DNA of 6,703 bases from Candidatus Krumholzibacteriia bacterium (GTDB taxonomy: Bacteria; Krumholzibacteriota; Krumholzibacteriia; LZORAL124-64-63). Positions 1 to 4,937 of this stretch are shown here, piece after piece (positions within the stretch are counted from its first letter, which is position 1; every line of letters begins with the position of its first letter). The translations under genes were made by a program, and so were the position numbers. The notes beneath the pieces are model-generated. The model was not told the origin of the DNA. It made no database searches and saw only the letters and a list, made by a program, of their open reading frames with translations. The stretch spans positions 1 to 6,703 of the forward strand of contig JAQULN010000159.1 of NCBI GenBank assembly GCA_028718575.1. Reading direction: 5' to 3'.

Positions 1-586
1 CGGCCGTCAAGGTGCCGATCAAGTGCAGGATCAGGTCCTTGGGGCCGACCCCGCGCGGAAACTCGCCGCTGACCTCGACCTTGATCGTGCCGGGGACCTC
101 GACGTTCAACACGCGTCCCAGGGTCCACACGGCGGCCATTTCGGTCGCCCCGATGCCGAAAGCCAGGGCGCCGAGCGCGCCGTGGCTCGTGGTATGCGAA
201 TCGGTGCCCACGACGACATCGCCCGGCCGCACGTAGCCGTTCTCCGGCAGGATCTGGTGGCAGATGCCCCCCTGGTCGCCGCGCACGTCGTGGAACTTGG
301 CGATCTTCTGCGCCGCCACGAACTCGCGGATCTTCTTCTGGTTGGTCGCCGTCTTGGACGATTCGGCGGGCACGCGATGGTCGAAGATGATGACGATGTT
401 ATCGGGATTCCAGACGCGCGCGTCCAGACCGGTTCCCTTGAAGACTTCGTTGAACTGATTGATCACCAAGGCGGCATTCTCGTGGGACATCGCCACGCTG
501 ACCCGCGGTTCGAGGACATCGCCCGCCTTGACCGCCGCCTGGCCGGTGGCTCTGGCGAGGATCTTTTCCGCAACCGTCATGCCCAT
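1..586 (-). CDS. leuC: 3-isopropylmalate dehydratase large subunit (LeuC/HacA family), partial, C-terminal half missing
   Basis: The 195 visible codons encode the N-terminal half of an aconitase-superfamily dehydratase; family members of this short type are usually about 420 residues, so the gene continues past the left edge. Seen directly: FDHRVP (residues 68-73), GGICHQ (106-111) and the aconitase signature GTDSHTTSHGALG (127-139) followed by FGIGATEM. The three cysteines that bind the 4Fe-4S cluster lie further on in this family and are not in the window. The family isomerises 2- to 3-isopropylmalate in leucine synthesis in the cytoplasm, working with a small LeuD subunit. Homoaconitate hydratase and dimethylmalate dehydratase are close relatives and cannot be excluded without the missing half and its neighbours. 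The start at 586 is chosen because AAGGAG (599-594) lies 7 nt upstream; an in-frame ATG at 580 would have a poorer 13-nt spacing. Confidence 0.9.
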   Translation of the reverse strand, partial: MGMTVAEKILARATGQAAVKAGDVLEPRVSVAMSHENAALVINQFNEVFKGTGLDARVWNPDNIVIIFDHRVPAESSKTATNQKKIREFVAAQKIAKFHDVRGDQGGICHQILPENGYVRPGDVVVGTDSHTTSHGALGALAFGIGATEMAAVWTLGRVLNVEVPGTIKVEVSGEFPRGVGPKDLILHLIGTLTA

Positions 587-644
587 GCTCAGGCTCCTTG
601 AGGCGCCCCGCCGGCGACCGGCTTGGCTGTTTGCTGGCTGAGTG

Positions 645-661
645 CCGCCCCCGGCGGGCGG
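645..661 (-). other. GC-rich hairpin at the 5' end of the leuC-type leader
   Basis: CCGCCC and GGGCGG form a 6-bp perfect stem around a 5-nt loop. It would sit at the very 5' end of the transcript if the promoter at 671-699 is used. A second small hairpin (610-622, GCCGG-CGA-CCGGC on the plus strand) lies about 11 nt upstream of the ribosome binding site. No leader peptide or run of leucine codons was found, so classical attenuation is not supported. In DNA this GC-rich, short stems arise often by chance. Confidence 0.25.
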
Positions 662-670
662 ATCGAACAG

Positions 671-699
671 AATGTGTCAACCGGCCCGGGGGGTGTCAA
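671..699 (-). promoter_or_regulatory. candidate promoter of the leuC-type gene
   Basis: Reading leftward, a perfect -35 hexamer TTGACA (699-694) is followed after 17 nt by CACATT (676-671), which matches the -10 consensus at only 3 of 6 positions. Transcription would start near 664, giving a leader of about 78 nt before the ATG at 586. A second TTGACA (680-675) begins 19 bp downstream of the first but has no usable -10 at 17 nt (CCGCCG). The perfect -35 and the position are supportive, while the weak -10 keeps this tentative. Confidence 0.4.
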
Positions 700-722
700 G
701 ATCGGCCGCGCCCGGCGCGCTA

Positions 723-739
723 CCGCGCGAACAGCGCGG
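723..739 (-). terminator. possible hairpin downstream of the EEP lipoprotein gene
   Basis: CCGCGC-GAACA-GCGCGG is a perfect 6-bp stem with a 5-nt loop, about 60 bp beyond the stop codon of the leftward lipoprotein gene. There is no T-run after it, so it is not a canonical intrinsic terminator. It could help 3'-end formation or be chance in GC-rich DNA. Nothing else in 740-800 looks functional. Confidence 0.2.
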
Positions 740-800
740 CGGCGCAGCCCGCGGGCGGGCCGGCAACGGCGCCTAACAGGTTTCGCGACAAGACCCGGGA

Positions 801-1787
801 TCAATCCCCGCTGCCCCAGACCATCGCGCTTTGCGGCAAGACCAGCGCAACCGGCACGTGGTCGCTCATCTGCTGGCGGAACACGCCGCTGTCGAGCGCC
901 AGATCCAGGCGCAGCGTGAGGCAGCGGGCACCGTCGGCGTCCAGCGCCGTAAAAAGCTGGCTGGTCACCAGGATATGGTCGAGGTGGCTGGAGGGATACG
1001 AGCCGCCCGACCGCCACGACCAGCCGCTGGCCGGGCCCTCGGCCACGGCCTGGTCGGCGAAGCGGAAACGGTCGGGCTGCTGATAGAACGCTTCGAAGAC
1101 GTTGTACGCCGGCGGATCGGTCAACACGTCGTTGAGATCGCCCATCACGATCACGGCGCGGTCGGGGTGCTCGCTCGCGATCCAGGTTGCAAGTGCCTGG
1201 CAGGCGGCCCAGCGGCGGTTTTCCTCGTCGCCGGGATCGTCGCGATCGAGAACGCCATCGCCGCAGCACTTCAGATGATTGTTGACCAGTACCAGATCGT
1301 GTCCGCGCCAGGTGATGTCCGCAACCAGGGGGCTGCGGGGAAACAGGAGCCCGTCGTTGATGAATATCTCCGTGATCGTGGTCACCGTGACCTCATCGTC
1401 GCGCCAGAGGAAGCCGAGGTTCTGATACTGGTTGGACGTCGCCTGATGGCCCGAGTAGGCGGGCATCGCAGCCACCAGTTCGGTGAACCGAAACGACTGG
1501 GCGATTTCCTGGGCGGCGACGATGTCCGCTGCCAGGGCCGTAAGGCTCTGGACCGCCAGCGCCACCTCGGTGGCGCCGGCATCTGTCGCGAAGTTCCGCA
1601 TGTTCCAGGTCACGATCTCGAAGGTCGTGTCGGTGCCGACAGCGTACGCAGCGAACGGATTCTCCGGCGCCGGCGGCAATGGCGACACGACCGGATCGCT
1701 GCAGCCGAACAGGCACAACAAAGGTAGCGCTGCAAGGAGCAGCACCCAGCGGTGAACCGGTCGGCGGGAGCACATCGCGCGATGCAT
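801..1787 (-). CDS. lipoprotein with endonuclease/exonuclease/phosphatase (EEP) domain
   Basis: A 328-residue protein. The N-terminus has a basic stretch, a hydrophobic helix (residues 14-28) and a lipobox ending LFGC with Cys29, so it is predicted to be exported, lipidated and held at a membrane on the outside of the cytoplasm. A Pro-rich linker leads into an EEP fold from about residue 55. The metal and catalytic motifs are all present in order: TWNMRNF (Asn62), AAQEI (Glu94), NNHLK (His171), MGDLND (Asp217, Asn219), SSHLDHIL (Asp270, His271) and SDHVPV (Asp309, His310). Members are Mg-dependent phosphodiesterases or phosphatases acting on nucleic acids, phospholipids or inositol phosphates; the substrate here cannot be told. 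The start at 1787 gives a normal-length signal peptide but has no clear ribosome binding site; Met at 1775 is an alternative. The gene diverges from the hybrid kinase gene. Confidence 0.85.
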   Translation of the reverse strand: MHRAMCSRRPVHRWVLLLAALPLLCLFGCSDPVVSPLPPAPENPFAAYAVGTDTTFEIVTWNMRNFATDAGATEVALAVQSLTALAADIVAAQEIAQSFRFTELVAAMPAYSGHQATSNQYQNLGFLWRDDEVTVTTITEIFINDGLLFPRSPLVADITWRGHDLVLVNNHLKCCGDGVLDRDDPGDEENRRWAACQALATWIASEHPDRAVIVMGDLNDVLTDPPAYNVFEAFYQQPDRFRFADQAVAEGPASGWSWRSGGSYPSSHLDHILVTSQLFTALDADGARCLTLRLDLALDSGVFRQQMSDHVPVALVLPQSAMVWGSGD

Positions 1788-1815
1788 GCTGCGCCATCTT
1801 TCGGGCTTGGGACAC

Positions 1816-1834
1816 CCCGCGGCGGTAGCGCGGG
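1816..1834 (-). other. inverted repeat in the leader of the EEP lipoprotein gene
   Basis: CCCGCG and CGCGGG are perfect 6-bp arms around a 7-nt loop, 29 bp upstream of the chosen start codon. It could form a stem in the mRNA leader. GC-rich background makes chance formation likely. Confidence 0.2.
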
Positions 1835-1867
1835 CGAACGGGGCCCCCTGGTCGACGACTATCAATA

Positions 1868-1873
1868 ATCGTA
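1868..1873 (-). promoter_or_regulatory. weak candidate -10 element for the EEP lipoprotein gene
   Basis: TACGAT matches the -10 consensus at 4 of 6 positions and lies in a short AT-rich patch (about 1859-1873) that stands out in otherwise very GC-rich DNA. No good -35 was found 15-18 nt upstream, so this would be an activator-dependent or non-standard promoter, if it is one. A transcript from here would have a leader of about 75 nt. Confidence 0.2.
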
Positions 1874-1903
1874 CCCGCAGGGACCCGTCGCCAGGGGAAA
1901 CGA

Positions 1904-1919
1904 CTCCGACCCGTCGGAG
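1904..1919. promoter_or_regulatory. inverted repeat, candidate operator between divergent genes
   Basis: CTCCGAC-CC-GTCGGAG is a perfect 7-bp inverted repeat around a 2-bp centre. It lies in the non-coding stretch between the leftward lipoprotein gene and the rightward hybrid kinase gene, about 30 bp upstream of the kinase -35 and about 30 bp upstream of the weak -10 on the other side. A compact dyad of this size is typical of a dimeric helix-turn-helix regulator site. No regulator of that kind is encoded in the window. Confidence 0.4.
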
Positions 1920-1948
1920 GGCAATGACGCGCGAGCCAACTCCGCCTC

Positions 1949-1977
1949 CTGACAACAACGCCCGCCGGTGGTATGTT
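1949..1977 (+). promoter_or_regulatory. sigma70-type promoter of the hybrid kinase gene
   Basis: CTGACA (1949-1954, 5 of 6 to the -35 consensus) is followed after exactly 17 nt by TATGTT (1972-1977, 4 of 6 to the -10 consensus). Transcription would start near 1984. This places the in-frame ATG at 1973 upstream of the transcript and supports the start at 2015, with a leader of about 30 nt. Confidence 0.55.
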
Positions 1978-2014
1978 GTCCCCATACGATCCCAACCCGC
2001 GTCGAGGCCGCGTG

Positions 2015-3544
2015 ATGCAGACCGACCATATGCCGGATGATATGAAACCCGAATCGCACGCTCAGGTGCCCGTCGATGATCTGCTCGACTGTGTCTGGCG
2101 TCTCGACATGGCGCTGCAGATCACTTACGCCAGCCAGGCGACCCAGGCCGTCCTCGGCATCCCCGCCGCGGCGATCGTCGGCAGCCCGCTCGCCGATCAC
2201 ACGACGCCCGCCGACCTCGTCGCGCTGCGCGAGATCGTCGCCGGCGTGCTGGCGGGAACCGATCGCACCGCAGGGCGGCTGTTCACCACGAACCTGCGGC
2301 ATGCCGCCGGCCACTTGGTGCCCTGCGAGGTGCATAGCCGCTTGCTGCTCGATCGCTACGGCGAGCCCGAAGGCATGGTCGGCGTGATCCGGGACATCAG
2401 CGGCCGCGTCCGCCTCGAGCAGGCTTCCCGCCGTACGGAACACCGGCGGTTCGAGCTGCAGAAGATGGAGGCGATCGCCCGACTGGCCGGTGGCATCGTC
2501 GGCGACCTGGAAGCGCTGCTGGCGGCGCTCGCGCACTGCCCGGAGACCGATCAGCACCCCGAACTGGCACCCCTGCGCACGCAAGCCGCGCAGCGCATCG
2601 ACCAACTGCGAACCTTGGCCGGCAAGCTCGACCTGCAGCGACGCGAGTTGGATGTCGATGACCTCGTGGGATCGCTCGTCGCGGAGTTGCATACGGACTT
2701 GCCGGGCAATGTCACGCTGATCCATCAGCGCCGCGCCGGCGGTTCGACGGTCTGGGCAGATCCGACTCTCTTGCGCAACGTGCTGCGCAGTCTGTGCTTG
2801 AACGCCCGCGACGCGATACCCTTGGGCGGCGTGATCACGATCACGACCGGCCTGCGCGATGCCGAGTCGGCACCCGCCGGTCCGCCGAGCGTCGCGCCGC
2901 GACCCTGGGTCACCGTCGCCGTCAGCGATACCGGTCCGGGACTCGACCAGGCCACGCGCGAGCGCATCCTCGAACCTTTCTTTACGACCAAGACGGGCGG
3001 CGGCGGCCTGAGCCTGCCGCTGGCGCATGGCATCGTCGACCAGCACGGCGGGCGCCTCGAAGTCGCCAGCGAGCCGGGCAAGGGCAGCTCGTTCTGTGTC
3101 CTCTTACCGGCGCGTTTCGCGGGCGTCGTGCTGCCCGTCGCCGATCAACCGGACAGATCCCGCCTGACGGTGCTGCTCGTAGACGACGACCCGGAAATCC
3201 TGCGCTACTGCACGCGGATCCTGCGCTCGGGCGGTTTCGAAGTCGTCACCTGCACCGACGGCGCCGAAGCGCTCGCCTACATCGCGGGCGATGAACCGGT
3301 CGATCTGGTGGTGTTGGATTGGGCATTGCCGGGTCTCGAGGGTCGGCGCGTCCGCGAACAGATGGCCAGACGCCATCCGCACTTGCCACTTTTAATTATC
3401 AGCGGGCACCTGCGCCGGGAGTACGAGGCACTCGGCGGCATCGACCACGAAACGCCGTGGCTGGTCAAGCCGTTCACGCCGACGGCGCTGCTGGCTGCGG
3501 TGAGCGCCCTGCTGCCGGTACGGGCGCGGGCACCCGGATCCTGA
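2015..3544 (+). CDS. PAS / degenerate histidine kinase / receiver hybrid signalling protein
   Basis: A 509-residue soluble protein with no signal peptide or membrane helix. Domains in order: PAS sensor (about 21-127, ending GVIRDISGR), a HisKA-like two-helix region (about 140-215), a HATPase domain (about 245-366) and a receiver (about 384-500). The ATPase keeps the N box (CLNARDA, Asn263), the DTGPG G1 motif (Asp305) and EPFFTTK, but the G2 loop is shortened and reads GGGLSL. The receiver is intact: acidic residues 390-392, phosphoacceptor Asp435, Ser463 and Lys485. The phosphoacceptor histidine is absent: where related kinases read GGIAHDFNN, this one reads GGIVGDLEA, with Gly163 (GGC at 2501-2503). 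Normal autophosphorylation is therefore not expected; a scaffold, phosphatase or ligand-gated partner of another kinase is possible. The start at 2015 is preferred because GAGG lies 7 nt upstream and the promoter at 1949-1977 excludes the ATG at 1973. The 3' end overlaps the converging transporter gene. Confidence 0.88.
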   Translation: MQTDHMPDDMKPESHAQVPVDDLLDCVWRLDMALQITYASQATQAVLGIPAAAIVGSPLADHTTPADLVALREIVAGVLAGTDRTAGRLFTTNLRHAAGHLVPCEVHSRLLLDRYGEPEGMVGVIRDISGRVRLEQASRRTEHRRFELQKMEAIARLAGGIVGDLEALLAALAHCPETDQHPELAPLRTQAAQRIDQLRTLAGKLDLQRRELDVDDLVGSLVAELHTDLPGNVTLIHQRRAGGSTVWADPTLLRNVLRSLCLNARDAIPLGGVITITTGLRDAESAPAGPPSVAPRPWVTVAVSDTGPGLDQATRERILEPFFTTKTGGGGLSLPLAHGIVDQHGGRLEVASEPGKGSSFCVLLPARFAGVVLPVADQPDRSRLTVLLVDDDPEILRYCTRILRSGGFEVVTCTDGAEALAYIAGDEPVDLVVLDWALPGLEGRRVREQMARRHPHLPLLIISGHLRREYEALGGIDHETPWLVKPFTPTALLAAVSALLPVRARAPGS

Positions 3545-4685
3545 GGCAGACCACGAGCCCGACGAGCGCAATCGCGGCCGCGAGCACGAAAACCCACTGG
3601 AAGCCAACGTGCGCCCACAGCCAGCCCGAGAACACGGGCAGGGACATGGCCACGGCGTGGTCGATCGTGATACCCAGACTCATCGTCGGGGTGATGTCCG
3701 CGGGGTCGACGGCGATCTTCTTGAGATAGGTCGTGCGCGCGACGCGCAGCGCGAAGAGCGTCTGGTCGAGCACATAGGCCACATAGAGCGCCCACAGCAC
3801 CGCGCCGGGCGCGAACAGCCGGTCGGCGAAGGCGTAGACCAGGCAGATCAGCAGCAGGAGGACCTCGTCCGCGACCAAGACCACGCGCTCCCCGAGCCAG
3901 TCGATGACGTCGCCCAGCAGCGGCCGCAGGATCACGCCGAGCCCCGCCCCCAGGAACATCAACGTGGCGATCGTGGCGACCGGCACCCGGTGGATATCGA
4001 CCAGCACCCAGGTCCCGAAGACGTAGAAGATCTGCTTGCGGATGCCGAACAACGCGCTGATCGCGTAGAAGAGATGATACTCGCGCCGCCAGACGAAGCG
4101 TCGCGGCGGACCGCCGCGGCGGCCCGTCTCGATGCGAAAGAAATGATAGGCTGCGACCAGCGCCAACGCCGCCGCAGCGAAGTAGAATAACCGGTAATCG
4201 TCGCCCACAAGGCGGGCGATGCCGAAGACCGCGCCGGCGCCCAACAGACCCCCGAGGTTCTTGGCGCCGCCGAACTGCCCCAGGCGGCGTCCCTCGCCCC
4301 CATGCTTGGCCAGCTTGAGTCCGAGCGGCCCCTCCAAGGCGAAGTTCATGTGGTCGCCGGACGACCACACGAAGATCCACAACACCGCTAACGGCACCGT
4401 CGGCGCGAACAGGGCGAGTCCGACCGCGCCCGCCGCGGTCACGAGCATGGCCGTCGACATCGCGCGCGCCTCGCGGTAGCGCGCGGCCAGAAGCCCCGCG
4501 GTCAGAAGCACCAGGAAGCCCGGCAGCTCGCGGGGCAGTTCGAGCCAGCCGCGGGCCTCGGCATCGAACGCATGCACCTCGTGCAGGTAGTTGCCGAGCG
4601 TGGCGTTGAAGATCCCGGCGGTGGCCCCGAAGGCCACGCTCGCCAGGAGCATACGGCGAAAATCGAGGCGGGTCTGGTCTGGCAC
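3474..4685 (-). CDS. MFS transporter, 12 predicted membrane helices
   Basis: A 403-residue, strongly hydrophobic protein with about twelve membrane segments (near residues 12-33, 48-68, 76-94, 98-117, 143-160, 165-183, 205-229, 236-258, 268-287, 294-313, 336-357 and 362-383) and a longer polar stretch (184-204) in the middle, as in the major facilitator superfamily. Several charged or polar residues lie in or near helices (Asp111, Asp307, Asp343, His344) and may serve proton coupling or substrate binding. The substrate is not recognisable. Translation starts at a GTG (4685) with GGAGG (4697-4693) 7 nt upstream. It is the last gene of the apparent operon carbamoyltransferase, small membrane protein, transporter, with a 55-bp gap before it. 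Residues 381-403, a Pro/Ala-rich tail after the last helix, are encoded entirely opposite the end of the hybrid kinase gene. Confidence 0.85.
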   Translation of the reverse strand: MPDQTRLDFRRMLLASVAFGATAGIFNATLGNYLHEVHAFDAEARGWLELPRELPGFLVLLTAGLLAARYREARAMSTAMLVTAAGAVGLALFAPTVPLAVLWIFVWSSGDHMNFALEGPLGLKLAKHGGEGRRLGQFGGAKNLGGLLGAGAVFGIARLVGDDYRLFYFAAAALALVAAYHFFRIETGRRGGPPRRFVWRREYHLFYAISALFGIRKQIFYVFGTWVLVDIHRVPVATIATLMFLGAGLGVILRPLLGDVIDWLGERVVLVADEVLLLLICLVYAFADRLFAPGAVLWALYVAYVLDQTLFALRVARTTYLKKIAVDPADITPTMSLGITIDHAVAMSLPVFSGWLWAHVGFQWVFVLAAAIALVGLVVCLRIRVPAPVPAAGRSPQPAAPSA

Positions 4686-4740
4686 GTTGCAGCCTCCGGA
4701 CAGGTGGCCGCAATGTCGTCAATGCGCCGTGGATCGGCAA

Positions 4741-4905
4741 TCAGAACAGCGTGTAGATGAACGGGGCGGCCACCTGGCCCGTCGCGATCAGCAGCCCCAA
4801 GAGCAGCATCACCGCCACCAGCGGCACCAGCCACCAGGCGCGGTGGCGCAAGGCGTAACGACCCACCTCGGCGAGCAGTCGTCCCAAGTGGCGCAGTCGG
4901 TGCAT
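4741..4905 (-). CDS. small membrane protein of the DUF5989 type
   Basis: A 54-residue protein. It has a basic amphipathic N-terminal segment (residues 1-22), a Trp-Trp pair (24-25), a single hydrophobic helix (about 25-42) and the C-terminus APFIYTLF. Size, the tryptophan pair before the helix and the APFIYTLF ending match what I know of DUF5989, a family of unknown function found beside NodU-type carbamoyltransferases and SxtJ-like proteins. This is recognition from memory, not a search. AAGGAG (4916-4911) lies 5 nt before the ATG. The gene begins 32 bp after the carbamoyltransferase stop and ends 55 bp before the transporter, all on one strand, so co-transcription is likely. A role as a membrane anchor or partner of the enzyme is inference. 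Confidence 0.8.
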   Translation of the reverse strand: MHRLRHLGRLLAEVGRYALRHRAWWLVPLVAVMLLLGLLIATGQVAAPFIYTLF

Positions 4906-4919
4906 GCGGGCTCCTTGCG

Positions 4920-4931
4920 GCCGCTAGCGGC
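4920..4931. repeat. 12-bp perfect palindrome between carbamoyltransferase and DUF5989 genes
   Basis: GCCGCTAGCGGC reads the same on both strands and sits between the enzyme's stop codon and the ribosome binding site of the small gene. A second, overlapping inverted repeat, CTAGC (4924-4928) and GCTAG (4937-4941), spans the stop codon. Either could form a small stem in the operon mRNA that affects translation or processing; chance is also possible. Confidence 0.35.
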
Positions 4932-4937
4932 GAATAG

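Noticed and set aside
831..1727. Long plus-strand open frame of about 298 residues opposite the lipoprotein gene
   Set aside because: It is a GC-driven shadow: no known motif, Arg/Gly/Ala-rich text, and the opposite strand carries a complete EEP domain.
1788..1985. N-terminal extension of the lipoprotein to 1985
   Set aside because: It would bury the signal peptide and lipobox about 95 residues into the protein and run through the divergent promoter and dyad.
1973..2014. Upstream ATG at 1973 as start of the hybrid kinase
   Set aside because: It overlaps the candidate -10 (1972-1977), has no good ribosome binding site, and the extra 14 residues do not belong to the PAS domain.
1862..3046. 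Long minus-strand open frame opposite the hybrid kinase
   Set aside because: Its low-complexity Arg/Ala/Gln composition and lack of motifs contrast with the clear PAS and HATPase motifs on the plus strand.
3277..4740. A 487-residue minus-strand frame over the transporter
   Set aside because: It is a frame-shifted reading of the MFS gene; Arg/Pro-rich, with no hydrophobic helices. The correct frame has a good GGAGG before its GTG and twelve helices.
4686..4740. TTGACG in the gap before the transporter as a separate promoter
   Set aside because: No -10-like hexamer lies at a suitable distance; read-through from the upstream genes is simpler.
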